Positions 1 to 8,235 of a stretch of 64,000 bases of DNA are shown one piece after another. The notes beneath the pieces were generated by a model. The model saw only the letters and a list, made by a program, of their open reading frames with translations, was not told the origin of the DNA and searched no databases. Both the position numbers and the translations under genes were made by a program. The DNA comes from Stenotrophomonas sp046736075 (GTDB lineage: Bacteria > Pseudomonadota > Gammaproteobacteria > Xanthomonadales > Xanthomonadaceae), in assembly GCF_046736075.1 (NCBI RefSeq), contig NZ_CP177163.1:2728001-2792000 (forward strand), written 5' to 3'. Position 1 is the first letter of the stretch; each line of letters starts with the position of its first letter.

Positions 1-105
1 CCGGCAGCGGAAACGCCGGCTGCGGCACCGGCTGACGCCGCACCGGCACCGGCCGCCGAACCCACGGCACCGGCAGCACCGGCCGCAGCAGACAGCAACG
101 CCTGA
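1..105 (+). CDS. coxB: Cytochrome c oxidase subunit II, C-terminal end (partial)
   Basis: The window opens inside a reading frame that ends at TGA 103-105. The 34 visible codons are almost only Ala, Pro, Glu and Thr, a low-complexity tail ending in DSNA. By itself it would not be identifiable. Its place 64 bp upstream of ctaD in a complete oxidase cluster makes it the end of coxB/ctaC, whose Xanthomonadaceae versions carry an Ala/Pro-rich extension after the CuA domain. The catalytic part lies outside the window. Confidence 0.7.
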   Translation, partial: PAAETPAAAPADAAPAPAAEPTAPAAPAAADSNA

Positions 106-169
106 AATCGAGCCGCGTCCGCCAGCCGGCGGGCGGGGGTACCACCGGATCCAGTGAGGTGTAGTTGCG

Positions 170-1780
170 ATGGCGCATTCCGCAGTTGACCACGACGGGC
201 ACCACGGGCATCAGCAGAGCTTCTTCGAGCGTTGGTTCTTCTCGACCAACCACAAGGACATCGGCACGCTCTACCTGCTCTTCAGCTTCATCATGTTCAT
301 CATCGGCGCGGCGATGAGCGTGATCATCCGTGCCGAGCTGATGCAGCCCGGCCTGCAGTTCGTCAAACCGGAGACCTTCAACCAGCTCACCACGGTGCAT
401 GCGCTGGTGATGATCTTCGGCGGCGTGATGCCGGCGTTCGTCGGCCTGGCCAACTGGATGATCCCGTTGCAGATCGGCGCGCCGGACATGGCGCTGCCGC
501 GCATGAACAACTGGTCGTTCTGGCTGCTGCCGGTGGCCTTCAGCCTGCTGCTGCTGACCTTCCTGCTGCCCGGCGGTGCCCCGGCCGGCGGCTGGACGCT
601 GTACCCGCCGCTGTCGCTGCAGGGCGGCTACAACGTTGCCTTCACCGTGTTCGCCATCCACGTGGCCGGTATCAGTTCGATCATGGGCGCGATCAACATC
701 ATCGCCACCGTGCTGAACATGCGCGCGCCGGGCATCGACCTGCTGAAAATGCCGATCTTCTGCTGGTCCTGGCTGATCACCGCGTTCCTGCTGATCGCGG
801 TGATGCCGGTGCTGGCCGGCGCGGTGACCATGCTGCTGACCGACAAGTTCTTCGGCACCAGCTTCTTCAACGCGGCCGGCGGTGGCGACCCGGTGATGTT
901 CCAGCACATCTTCTGGTTCTTCGGGCACCCGGAGGTGTACATCATGATCCTGCCGGCCTTCGGCGTGGTCAGCGAGATCATTCCCACCTTCAGCCGCAAG
1001 CCGCTGTTCGGCTACCAGGCGATGGTGTACGCGGTGGCGGCCATCGCCTTCCTGTCGTTCATCGTCTGGGCCCACCACATGTTCACCGTGGGCATGCCAC
1101 TGGGCGGCGAGATCTACTTCATGTTCGCCACCATGCTGATCTCCATCCCCACCGGGGTGAAGGTGTTCAACTGGGTCAGCACCATGTGGCGCGGCTCGCT
1201 CACCTTCGAAGCGCCGATGCTGTGGGCGGTGGCCTTCGTGATCCTGTTCACCATCGGTGGCTTCTCCGGCCTGATGCTGGCGATTGTCGTGGCCGACTTC
1301 CAGTACCACGACACCTACTTCGTGGTGGCGCACTTCCACTACGTGCTGGTCACCGGCGCGGTGTTCGCGCTGATCGGCGCGGTGTACTACTGGTGGCCGA
1401 AGTGGACCGGGCGCATGTACAACGAGACGTGGGCCAAGATCCACTTCTGGTGGACGATCGTGTTCGTCAACCTGCTGTTCTTCCCGCAGCACTTCCTGGG
1501 CCTGGCGGGCATGCCACGCCGCATCCCGGATTACAGCGTGGCCTTCGCCGACTGGAACCTGATCAGCTCGATCGGTGCGTTCGGCATGTTCGCCACGCCG
1601 TTCATGATGGCCGCCATCCTGATCGTCTCGCTGCGCAACGGCGAAAAGGCGGCGGACCGCTCCTGGGAAGGCGCACGGGGCTTGGAATGGACGATTCCCT
1701 CACCGGCACCGGCGCATACCTTCACCGTGCCGCCGGTCATCCGCCCGGGCGATCTGGCCCACGATGACATCACCCATTGA
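170..1780 (+). CDS. ctaD: Cytochrome c oxidase subunit I, aa3 type
   Basis: Catalytic subunit of the terminal oxidase. It reduces O2 to water at the heme a3-CuB site in the inner membrane and pumps protons. The 536-residue length is normal. Visible ligands are His77 (heme a, TTVHALVM), His253 with Tyr257 in GHPEVY (CuB ligand and its cross-linked Tyr), His302-His303 in WAHHMF (CuB), and His388 and His390 in AHFHY (hemes a3 and a). About twelve hydrophobic segments are readable. A GAGGTG Shine-Dalgarno lies about 12 bp before the ATG. It is the first complete gene of the oxidase cluster, with structural and assembly genes following on the same strand. Confidence 0.98.
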   Translation: MAHSAVDHDGHHGHQQSFFERWFFSTNHKDIGTLYLLFSFIMFIIGAAMSVIIRAELMQPGLQFVKPETFNQLTTVHALVMIFGGVMPAFVGLANWMIPLQIGAPDMALPRMNNWSFWLLPVAFSLLLLTFLLPGGAPAGGWTLYPPLSLQGGYNVAFTVFAIHVAGISSIMGAINIIATVLNMRAPGIDLLKMPIFCWSWLITAFLLIAVMPVLAGAVTMLLTDKFFGTSFFNAAGGGDPVMFQHIFWFFGHPEVYIMILPAFGVVSEIIPTFSRKPLFGYQAMVYAVAAIAFLSFIVWAHHMFTVGMPLGGEIYFMFATMLISIPTGVKVFNWVSTMWRGSLTFEAPMLWAVAFVILFTIGGFSGLMLAIVVADFQYHDTYFVVAHFHYVLVTGAVFALIGAVYYWWPKWTGRMYNETWAKIHFWWTIVFVNLLFFPQHFLGLAGMPRRIPDYSVAFADWNLISSIGAFGMFATPFMMAAILIVSLRNGEKAADRSWEGARGLEWTIPSPAPAHTFTVPPVIRPGDLAHDDITH

Positions 1781-1787
1781 GGTTTCC

Positions 1788-1922
1788 ATGCGTACGCCCG
1801 AGCACGACATCGATGACCTGGCCCTGCGCCGCCGCCGCGCGCAACGCACCGCATGGGTGGTGGGCGGCGTGGCGGTGCTGGTCTATGTGGGCTTCATCCT
1901 CAGCGGGGTGATCGGGCGATGA
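1788..1922 (+). CDS. Small single-span membrane protein between ctaD and ctaG
   Basis: A 44-residue frame too short for most gene callers. It begins MRTPEHDIDDLALRRRRAQR, a charged Arg-rich cytoplasmic stretch, followed by one hydrophobic helix (residues about 22-41) and ends GVIGR. It starts 7 bp after ctaD, and its TGA overlaps the ATG of ctaG in an ATGA junction, so the two are probably translationally coupled. Very short membrane proteins at this position are annotated in other proteobacterial oxidase operons as small oxidase assembly proteins. Position and topology support that role here, but no catalytic or metal-binding residue is visible. Confidence 0.75.
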   Translation: MRTPEHDIDDLALRRRRAQRTAWVVGGVAVLVYVGFILSGVIGR

Positions 1923-2506
1923 GCGACGAACGCCCCACCACGCCTGCACGGCACGCGGGCCTGCCCCGGCTGATCGGGGTGGCGGTGGCGGTGTTCGTGC
2001 TGACCTTCTCGCTGGTGCCGCTGTACCGCATCGCCTGCGAGAAAGTGTTCGGCGTGCGCCTGGAGCGTGGCCCGGGCGCAGCGGCGGCCACCACCGCCGG
2101 GAGCAAGCGTACGGTGCGCGTGGAGTTCGATGGCGGCGTGAATTCCAAACTGCCGTGGTCGTTCCATCCCGAACAGCTGACGATGGACGTGGTGCCCGGC
2201 GAGCTCAACGAGGCGCTGTACTACGCGCGCAACGACAGCGACCGCGCGCTGGTGGGCAGCGCGGTGCCGTCAGTGGCGCCGGCCAAGGCATCGGGCTACT
2301 TCAGCAAGACCGAGTGCTTCTGCTTCACCGCCCAGACCCTGCAGGCCGGGGAGAAGCGCGACATGCCGGTGCGCTTCATCGTCGACCCGGACCTGCCGGC
2401 CAACGTCACCACGATCACGCTGTCCTACACCTTCTACAAGAACGACGCACTGTCCGCGCAGCTGGCCCCGGCGACACCGCCGGCCACCGCGCGGTCGGCT
2501 CCCTGA
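1919..2506 (+). CDS. ctaG: Cytochrome c oxidase assembly protein CtaG/Cox11
   Basis: Copper chaperone that delivers Cu to the CuB site of subunit I, anchored in the inner membrane with a periplasmic domain. The 195-residue protein has one N-terminal membrane helix (about residues 17-35), the YRIACEKVFG segment, and the diagnostic Cu-binding C-x-C in ECFCFTAQ, followed by the family PVRFIVDPDLP and LSYTFYKN blocks. The start chosen is the ATG at 1919, which overlaps the preceding stop. An upstream GTG extension would run through the small gene and is not credible. Confidence 0.96.
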   Translation: MSDERPTTPARHAGLPRLIGVAVAVFVLTFSLVPLYRIACEKVFGVRLERGPGAAAATTAGSKRTVRVEFDGGVNSKLPWSFHPEQLTMDVVPGELNEALYYARNDSDRALVGSAVPSVAPAKASGYFSKTECFCFTAQTLQAGEKRDMPVRFIVDPDLPANVTTITLSYTFYKNDALSAQLAPATPPATARSAP

Positions 2507-2527
2507 TACGTATCCGGACACAGACTC

Positions 2528-3403
2528 ATGGCCCAGCAAAGCCCCGATGCCAACGTGTACTTCGTGCCCACGCACAGCAAGTGGCCGTTCATCGGCTCCA
2601 TCGCGATGATGGTGACGATGGTCGGCGTGGCCAGTTGGCTCAACGATTCCGGTTGGGGCAAGTGGACCTTCTACGCGGGCCTGGCCATGCTGGTGCTGAC
2701 CCTGTTCTGGTGGTTCAGCGATGTGGTGCGCGAATCGCAGGCCGGCAACTACAACCGCCAGGTCGACGGCTCGTTCCGGATGGGCATGGTGTGGTTCATC
2801 TTCTCCGAGGTGATGTTCTTCGGTGCCTTCTTCGGCGCGCTGTTCTACACCCGCAACCTGGGCCTGCCGTGGCTGGGCGGCGAGGGCGATGGCGTGATGA
2901 CCAACGAACTGCTCTGGGACGGTTACTCGGCGGCCTGGCCGACCAACGGCCCGGGCAGCATCGGCGGTCACTTCCAGACGATCCCCGCGTGGGGCCTGCC
3001 GCTGATCAATACGCTGATCCTGCTCACCTCCGGCGTCACCCTCACCATCGCCCACCACGCGCTGAAAGCCGGCCATCGCCGCCAGCTGCTGGTGTGGCTG
3101 GGTATCACCGTGCTGCTGGGCGCGTTCTTCCTCACCCTGCAGGCCGAGGAATACATCCACGCCTACAAGGAACTCAACCTGACGCTCGGCTCGGGCATCT
3201 ACGGCTCGACCTTCTTCATGCTCACCGGCTTCCACGGCGCGCATGTGCTGCTGGGCACGATCATGCTGGTGGTGATGTGGCTGCGCTCTGCGAAAGGCCA
3301 CTTCACCCGCGACAACCACTTCGGCTTCGAAGCGGCGGCGTGGTACTGGCACTTCGTCGATGTGGTGTGGCTGATGCTGTTCCTGTTCGTCTACGTGCTG
3401 TAG
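2528..3403 (+). CDS. ctaE: Cytochrome c oxidase subunit III
   Basis: Third core subunit of the aa3 oxidase, stabilising subunit I in the inner membrane. The 291-residue protein has seven hydrophobic segments. Family blocks are visible: FFSEVMFFGAFF-like (IFSEVMFFGAFFGALFY), the LTSGVTLTIAHHAL stretch, EYIHAYKELNLTLGSGIYGSTFF, and the C-terminal WYWHFVDVVWLMLFLFVYVL. It follows ctaG by 21 bp and is the last structural subunit of the cluster. A strong hairpin follows the stop codon. Confidence 0.98.
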   Translation: MAQQSPDANVYFVPTHSKWPFIGSIAMMVTMVGVASWLNDSGWGKWTFYAGLAMLVLTLFWWFSDVVRESQAGNYNRQVDGSFRMGMVWFIFSEVMFFGAFFGALFYTRNLGLPWLGGEGDGVMTNELLWDGYSAAWPTNGPGSIGGHFQTIPAWGLPLINTLILLTSGVTLTIAHHALKAGHRRQLLVWLGITVLLGAFFLTLQAEEYIHAYKELNLTLGSGIYGSTFFMLTGFHGAHVLLGTIMLVVMWLRSAKGHFTRDNHFGFEAAAWYWHFVDVVWLMLFLFVYVL

Positions 3404-3417
3404 CGTCGCAGCAACGG

Positions 3418-3444
3418 GATGCCGCGTCGGTGCGACGCGGCATC
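3418..3444. terminator. Perfect 12-bp hairpin between convergent genes
   Basis: GATGCCGCGTCG, loop GTG, then CGACGCGGCATC form a perfect 12-bp stem 14 bp after the ctaE stop, reaching the stop codon of the convergent DUF2909 gene. There is no T tract, so it may work as a bidirectional attenuator or mRNA 3' stabiliser rather than a classical intrinsic terminator. Confidence 0.6.
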
Positions 3445-3661
3445 AGCCACCGATGCCGTGGGGCTTGATCCAGCCGCTGTAGATGCCGATGACCACCAGC
3501 AGGAACAGCGCCACCGACACCGCGATGCGGCGGGTGAGGGCGTTGACGGTTCGCTTGGTCTGGCCGCGATCGACCAACAGGTAATACAGTCCCGCGCCCA
3601 GATTCCAGACGATGACGATCAGAAACGCGATTACCAGCAGGGTCTTCAACGAATCATTCAT
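3443..3661 (-). CDS. DUF2909 twin-transmembrane protein
   Basis: A 72-residue protein with two hydrophobic helices (about residues 7-28 and 47-65) joined by a basic loop, LVDRGQTKRTVNALTRRIAVS, and ending in IKPHG. This matches the DUF2909 twin-transmembrane family, which is repeatedly found in reverse orientation inside cytochrome oxidase clusters. Its role is unknown, and the conserved location suggests a part in oxidase assembly or membrane function. It is the only minus-strand gene in the cluster. Confidence 0.88.
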   Translation of the reverse strand: MNDSLKTLLVIAFLIVIVWNLGAGLYYLLVDRGQTKRTVNALTRRIAVSVALFLLVVIGIYSGWIKPHGIGG

Positions 3662-3718
3662 GCGCGGCTCGATGGCAGGGCGGGATGGCCTATCTCACCG
3701 CGTTTTGCCGGCGTTGTC

Positions 3719-4450
3719 ATGATGCGCCAGCACACACGTCTGGTGGGTTGGATCGCGGCGCTGGCGACCATCGCCCTGTTCTGCTTCCTGGGCCACTGGC
3801 AACTGCAGCGTATGCACGAGAAACAGGCCCTGCTTGCCCAGCAGGCGCCTGCCCGCGCACAGGCCCTGACCCTTGCCGAGGCGCTCGCCGCGCCGCCGCA
3901 GCTGCGCTGGGTGGTTGATGGCGGTCGCTTCCTGCCGGGCGCGCTGCTGCTCGACAACCAGATGCGCGAGGGGCGTGCCGGCATCAAGGTCTACCAGCCG
4001 TTCCGCAGCGATGCCGGTGCGCTGGCGCTGGTGGACCTGGGCTGGCTGCCGATGCCGGCCGACCGCACCGTGCCCACCATCACCCTGCGCGAGGACCCCG
4101 TGCAGCTGGCGGGCCTGCTCGCGCCGCCGCCTGCTGCCGGACTGGCGCTCGGCCCGGCGATGTCGCCCACGCAGCAGGCGCATGTCTGGTTGGCCAGCCG
4201 CATGCCGCCGGACGAGGTCGCCGCAGCGCTGTCCCTGCCACCCGGCAGCCTGCCGGCGCGCGTACTGCGGCTGGACCCGGCGCTGCCCGGCGGCTACGCG
4301 CGCGATCTGGAGCTGCTGCCCAACACCCTGCCGCCCAGCCGCCACCTCGGCTACGCCGTGCAGTGGTTCGGCCTGGCCCTGACCGTCCTGATCGTTGCCC
4401 TGCTGCTCGAATGGCGCCGCCGCCGTCCGGCAGCGCCCCGCGGCCCCTAG
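3719..4450 (+). CDS. SURF1 family oxidase biogenesis protein
   Basis: SURF1/Shy1 proteins help insert heme a into subunit I. The 243-residue product has an N-terminal membrane helix (WIAALATIALFCFLGHWQL) and a C-terminal one (GYAVQWFGLALTVLIVALLLEW), with a periplasmic domain between. The family GxWQLxR-like block (GHWQLQRM), LLDNQMREGRAGIKVYQPF and the NxxxxxHxGYAxQWF C-terminal signature are readable. The start is one of two adjacent ATGs (3719 or 3722); the open frame extends far upstream but is not coding there. A helper for the aa3 oxidase encoded beside it. Confidence 0.93.
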   Translation: MMRQHTRLVGWIAALATIALFCFLGHWQLQRMHEKQALLAQQAPARAQALTLAEALAAPPQLRWVVDGGRFLPGALLLDNQMREGRAGIKVYQPFRSDAGALALVDLGWLPMPADRTVPTITLREDPVQLAGLLAPPPAAGLALGPAMSPTQQAHVWLASRMPPDEVAAALSLPPGSLPARVLRLDPALPGGYARDLELLPNTLPPSRHLGYAVQWFGLALTVLIVALLLEWRRRRPAAPRGP

Positions 4451-4500
4451 TGCCGCGCACTGCACGGCACGCTTCCTCCTTCCATGAGAAAATCACACGC

Positions 4501-5076
4501 ATGAATGCCACCACGCAGGAACAGCTCAACGCCCGCAACCGCGGTCGCTGGACCCTGATCGCCCTGTTCGGCCTGTTCTTCGGGGTGATGGCGCTGGCCG
4601 GCGTGCTGCGTTTCTCCGGCTGGCAGCCCACCGCCCATCGCAATACCGGGCAGATTCTCGCGCCGCCGGTGGATCTGGTGGCCCGGCCGCCCACACTTGC
4701 CGATGGCCAGCCTTACCCGTGGAACCCGCAGGCGCGCACCTGGCGCATCCTGGTGGCACCGGCCGAAGGCTGTGCGGCCGAGTGCGTCACTTTGTCGCAG
4801 GGATTGGGCAAGGTGTGGCAGCTGTTCGGCCATAAGGCCGATAATGTCGAGATCCTGTGGCTGGGCACGCCGCCGGCCGAGGTCCAGGGCCTGCCCGCGC
4901 TACGCGTGCTGCGCGCCCAGCCGGACCTGCGTGCCGCCTTGCCCGCCGTGGATGACGCCGCCGGCACGCCTGTGTATGTGATCGATCCCAACGGTTTCGT
5001 GATCATGCGGTATGCGCCGGGATTCGCATTGGCCGGTCTGCGCAAGGACATGGCCACGCTGTTGAAACTGAAGTGA
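4501..5076 (+). CDS. Sco-like thioredoxin-fold membrane protein
   Basis: A 191-residue protein with one N-terminal membrane helix (about residues 17-38) and a periplasmic domain. It contains a CxxxC motif at Cys91 and Cys95 (GCAAECVTL), the spacing used by Sco1/SenC copper chaperones, and a C-terminal VYVIDPNGFVIMRYAPGF stretch that matches the Sco strand. The third copper ligand of Sco proteins, a His just before that strand (usually VDHxA), reads VDDAA here and is therefore missing. It sits between SURF1 and ctaA, so a role in oxidase CuA maturation or thiol reduction is likely. Copper binding in the Sco manner is doubtful. Confidence 0.75.
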   Translation: MNATTQEQLNARNRGRWTLIALFGLFFGVMALAGVLRFSGWQPTAHRNTGQILAPPVDLVARPPTLADGQPYPWNPQARTWRILVAPAEGCAAECVTLSQGLGKVWQLFGHKADNVEILWLGTPPAEVQGLPALRVLRAQPDLRAALPAVDDAAGTPVYVIDPNGFVIMRYAPGFALAGLRKDMATLLKLK

Positions 5077-5086
5077 GTTCCGTTTG

Positions 5087-6292
5087 ATGAACCCCACCGC
5101 GCGCCCGGCGCTGCATCGCAATTTCCACCGTCTGGCGTGGTTCGCCCTGATCATGACGGCCAGCACGATCATGTTCGGATCGTTCGTGCGCCTGTCCGAT
5201 GCCGGCCTGAGCTGCCCGGACTGGCCGACCTGCTATGGCCGTGTCACCTGGCCGCAGCATGCCGAAGAAGTCATCGGCCACGAGGCGGCGAAGATCCGCC
5301 CGCTGGAAACCCACAAGGCGTGGCGTGAGCAGGTCCACCGTTTCCTGGCCGGCGCGCTCGGTATCGAGATCCTGACCCTGGCCCTGCTGGCCACGCGCCG
5401 CCGCCGCTGGGGAAGCACGGCGGTGGTCACCGCCTGCGTGCTGGTGGCCACCGGCATCCCGCTGTACATGATGGGCATGCATGTTCCAGCGAGCATCATC
5501 GCGCTGATCGGCGAGGTGATCCTGCTGGTCGCGGCGTGGCGCTGGACCAACAGCGATCTGGCCCGCGTCGCGCTGCTGACCCTGGCCGTGGTGATCTTCC
5601 AGGCGCTGCTGGGCATGTGGACGGTGACCTGGCTTCTAAAGCCCATCGTGGTGATGGGCCACCTGCTGGGCGGCATGCTGATGTTCGGGCTGCTGGTGTG
5701 GATGGCGTGGCGCGCCACGCACATGCCGATCACCCTGGCCGAAGCGCCGAAGCTGCGGTGGCTGATCCGTGCCGGCGTGGCCCTGCTGGTGCTGCAGATC
5801 GCGCTGGGCGGCTGGGTCAGCGCCAACTACGCCGCGCTCGCCTGCGGCGGCGGCAGCGCCTCGCTGGACAACTTCCCGCGCTGTGTGAGCCAGTGGTGGC
5901 CACCGCACAACTTCAGCGAAGGCTTCACCCTCTGGCGCGGCATCGGCGTGGATTACGAAGGGGGCGTGCTCGACGGTGCGTCGCGCATCGCCATCCAGAT
6001 GGCGCACCGCCTGATGGCCATCGTGGTGGGCCTGTACCTGCTGTGGCTGTCGGTGCGCCTGTTCCGCCTGCCGAGCATGCGCGGCTGGGCGACGGCGCTG
6101 GGCCTGCTGGTCGCCCTGCAGATCACCCTGGGCATTCTCAACGTGAAGCTGGCCGTGCCGCTGGAAGTGGCCGTCGCACACAGCGGTGGCGCGGTTGCGC
6201 TGCTGTTCGTGCTGGTGACGCTGCTGGCGCGCCTGCGGTCGCCGGATGCGGCCAGCCGGCCCTCGGCCGTGGCCTCCGGTACGGTGGGCTGA
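5087..6292 (+). CDS. ctaA: Heme A synthase
   Basis: Oxidises the C8 methyl of heme O to the formyl group of heme A in the inner membrane. The 401-residue product carries the CtaA landmarks: the loop cysteines Cys43 and Cys49 (LSCPDWPTCYG), heme-ligand histidines near HEAAKIRPLETHKAWREQVHR (His76, His84), and the C-terminal partner histidines MAHRLMA and VAHSGGAVA. Eight membrane segments can be counted. The ATG at 5087 is preferred over an in-frame TTG just before it. It starts 10 bp after the Sco-like gene. Confidence 0.95.
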   Translation: MNPTARPALHRNFHRLAWFALIMTASTIMFGSFVRLSDAGLSCPDWPTCYGRVTWPQHAEEVIGHEAAKIRPLETHKAWREQVHRFLAGALGIEILTLALLATRRRRWGSTAVVTACVLVATGIPLYMMGMHVPASIIALIGEVILLVAAWRWTNSDLARVALLTLAVVIFQALLGMWTVTWLLKPIVVMGHLLGGMLMFGLLVWMAWRATHMPITLAEAPKLRWLIRAGVALLVLQIALGGWVSANYAALACGGGSASLDNFPRCVSQWWPPHNFSEGFTLWRGIGVDYEGGVLDGASRIAIQMAHRLMAIVVGLYLLWLSVRLFRLPSMRGWATALGLLVALQITLGILNVKLAVPLEVAVAHSGGAVALLFVLVTLLARLRSPDAASRPSAVASGTVG

Positions 6293-6296
6293 CGAC

Positions 6297-7190
6297 ATGC
6301 TGAGCAACTACCGCCAATACTGGGACCTGACCAAGCCCAAGGTCGTCGCCCTGATCGTGTTCACCGCACTGGTGGGCATGTTCCTGGCCATTCCCGGGCT
6401 GCCCACCGCGCAGCAGGCGCTCGACGGCGCGCTCGGGTTCCTGGGCATCTGGCTGGCCGCCTCGGCGGCCGCTGCGATCAACCAGCTGCTGGATGCGCAC
6501 ATCGATGCGCAGATGGCGCGCACCTCGTGGCGCCCGCTGGTGGTGGGCAAGGTCAAGCCGTGGCAGGTGCTGGTCTTCGCCGGCCTGCTGATCGCGCTGT
6601 CGATGACGATCCTGATCGTGTGGGTCAACGTCATCACCGCGGTGCTGACCTTCGCCTCGCTGATCGGCTACGCGGTGATCTACACCGTGTACCTCAAGCG
6701 CGCGACCTCGCAGAACATCGTGATCGGCGGTCTGGCCGGCGCCACCCCGCCGATGCTGGGCTGGGCCGCGATCACCGGCATGCAGGGGCCGTGGGACTGG
6801 GCCTATGCGTCGCTGCTGGTGCTGATCATCTTCATCTGGACCCCGCCGCATTTCTGGGCGCTGGCGATCTTCCGCCGCGAGGATTACGCCAAGGCCGAGA
6901 TCCCGATGCTGCCGGTGACCCACGGCGTGGTGTACACCCGCAAGTCGATCATGGCGTATTCGATCGCGCTGGCCGTGGTGAGCATCCTGCCGGTCGTGTT
7001 CGGCATGAGCGGCATGTTCTACCTCGGTGGGGCGGTGGTGCTCAACGCGGTCTTCCTCTGGTACGCCTGGCGCATGCTGAACCCGCCGGACGAACTGTTC
7101 TCGATGAAGATGTTCGGCTACTCCATTGTCTACCTGATGGCGCTGTTCGCCTTCCTGATGGTGGACCACTGGATGCTGCCCTGGCTGTAG
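6297..7190 (+). CDS. ctaB: Protoheme IX farnesyltransferase (heme O synthase)
   Basis: Transfers a farnesyl group to protoheme, making heme O for CtaA. The 297-residue polytopic UbiA-family protein has the prenyl-diphosphate-binding DAHIDAQMARTSWRPL motif and the second Asp-containing YLKRATSQNIVIGGLAGATPPMLGW block. The ATG at 6297 lies 4 bp after the ctaA stop, so the pair is co-translated. Its last 17 codons are repeated, with silent changes, at 8182-8235 (see that entry). Also called cyoE. Confidence 0.96.
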   Translation: MLSNYRQYWDLTKPKVVALIVFTALVGMFLAIPGLPTAQQALDGALGFLGIWLAASAAAAINQLLDAHIDAQMARTSWRPLVVGKVKPWQVLVFAGLLIALSMTILIVWVNVITAVLTFASLIGYAVIYTVYLKRATSQNIVIGGLAGATPPMLGWAAITGMQGPWDWAYASLLVLIIFIWTPPHFWALAIFRREDYAKAEIPMLPVTHGVVYTRKSIMAYSIALAVVSILPVVFGMSGMFYLGGAVVLNAVFLWYAWRMLNPPDELFSMKMFGYSIVYLMALFAFLMVDHWMLPWL

Positions 7191-7273
7191 GACGCGGGCG
7201 CGCGCTGCGACGCGCGCCTTGAATCTCCGGCAACCGTCGCCATTGCTTTCATGACCGAACAGGACGTGACGGC

Positions 7274-8089
7274 ATGAAACGATGGATGCGAAGCGCAGTA
7301 CTGACCATGACGCTGCTGTGCAGCGCGGCAATGGCCGCGCCTGCGCCCGATGACACGGCCACGCAGATCATGGCGCACGCCGGCGACCACCGCCTGGTCG
7401 TGCTCGGCGAGTACCACGGCACCGCCGAAACGCCGCTGCTGGTGGCCGACCTGACGGAGCGGTACAGCCGCGACAACGCCGCCGTGCGGCTGGCGCTGGA
7501 ACTGCCGATGAGCGAGAACGTGGCCCTGGCGCGCTATCTGCGCTCGGACGGCGGTGCCGACGCGCGCGACGCGCTGCGCACCTCGCCGTTCTGGGCGGTC
7601 AAGGACGATCAGCATGACGGCCGGCGCAGCCGCGACATGCTGGACCTCATCGACGCGGTGCGCGCGCTGCGCGCCCAGGGCCGCGATGTGGGCATTGCCG
7701 GCTATGACGTGGAGAGCGGCACCTCGACGGACAACCAGACGCGCGATACGGCAATGGCAACCCACCTGCGGCAGCAGTTCAGCGCGCTGCCTGCCGATGC
7801 GCGGATGCTGGTGCTCACCGGTAACGCGCATGCGCTGCGCGCGCGCCCGCAGGGCGCACCGGCGGAGATGCAGCAGCAGCCGATGTCCGCGCAACTGCGC
7901 GATCTGCCGCTTTACAGCGTACGCCTGGACGCGCTGCGCGGAGAGGCGTGGGCCTGCCTGGACCGCTGCGGCCCGCGATCGCTGGTCGAACAGCCGGCAC
8001 GCGCGCCGCACGTCGATACGCATCCACGGCGCAGCTACGATCTGGTGGAGTGGATGCCGCAGCTCAGTGTTGGCCGTCTGGTCGATTGA
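7274..8089 (+). CDS. ChaN-like (iron-regulated lipoprotein fold) secreted protein
   Basis: A 271-residue protein with a clear Sec signal peptide (MKRWMRSAVLTMTLLCSAAMAAP). The body begins with RLVVLGEYHGTAETPLLVADL, the LGExH start typical of the ChaN/TraB/erythromycin-esterase-like superfamily. It continues with LALELPMSEN, GIAGYDVESG and MLVLTGNAHALR, which also fit that fold and could place Glu and His residues at a metal or heme site. There is no lipobox. The substrate is unknown. It occupies the first half of a variable slot between ctaB and the symporter gene and may have been acquired. Confidence 0.65.
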   Translation: MKRWMRSAVLTMTLLCSAAMAAPAPDDTATQIMAHAGDHRLVVLGEYHGTAETPLLVADLTERYSRDNAAVRLALELPMSENVALARYLRSDGGADARDALRTSPFWAVKDDQHDGRRSRDMLDLIDAVRALRAQGRDVGIAGYDVESGTSTDNQTRDTAMATHLRQQFSALPADARMLVLTGNAHALRARPQGAPAEMQQQPMSAQLRDLPLYSVRLDALRGEAWACLDRCGPRSLVEQPARAPHVDTHPRRSYDLVEWMPQLSVGRLVD

Positions 8090-8137
8090 ACGGGCTCACT
8101 GCCCTCCATCACCTTTCACCGGCTCCACCGCATCCCG

Positions 8138-8181
8138 CGCTACCGCTGCGCGATCATCGCGCAGCGGTTGCCGCCGGCGAA
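8138..8181 (-). pseudogene. Remnant of a second copy of the symporter gene 3' end
   Basis: Read on the minus strand this stretch gives FAGGN, then RCAMIAQR and a stop. The intact symporter gene (9416-10384) ends FAGGS...VCAMIAQRYARAK. A 24-base run within it is identical to the real 3' end, while about 20 codons in the middle are missing. It is a decayed scrap of a second symporter 3' end, lying directly beside a scrap of the ctaB 3' end. Confidence 0.75.
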
Positions 8182-8235
8182 ATGGCGCTGTTCGCTTTCC
8201 TGATGGTCGATCACTGGATGCTGCCCTGGCTGTAG
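8182..8235 (+). pseudogene. Remnant copy of the last 17 codons of ctaB
   Basis: The frame reads MALFAFLMVDHWMLPWL then TAG, identical in protein to the end of ctaB (7137-7190). The DNA differs at 3 of 54 bases, all silent third positions. That pattern suggests it came from a related strain's ctaB, or diverged while still under selection, rather than being a fresh copy. No start or upstream ctaB sequence is present, so it is non-functional. Confidence 0.85.
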
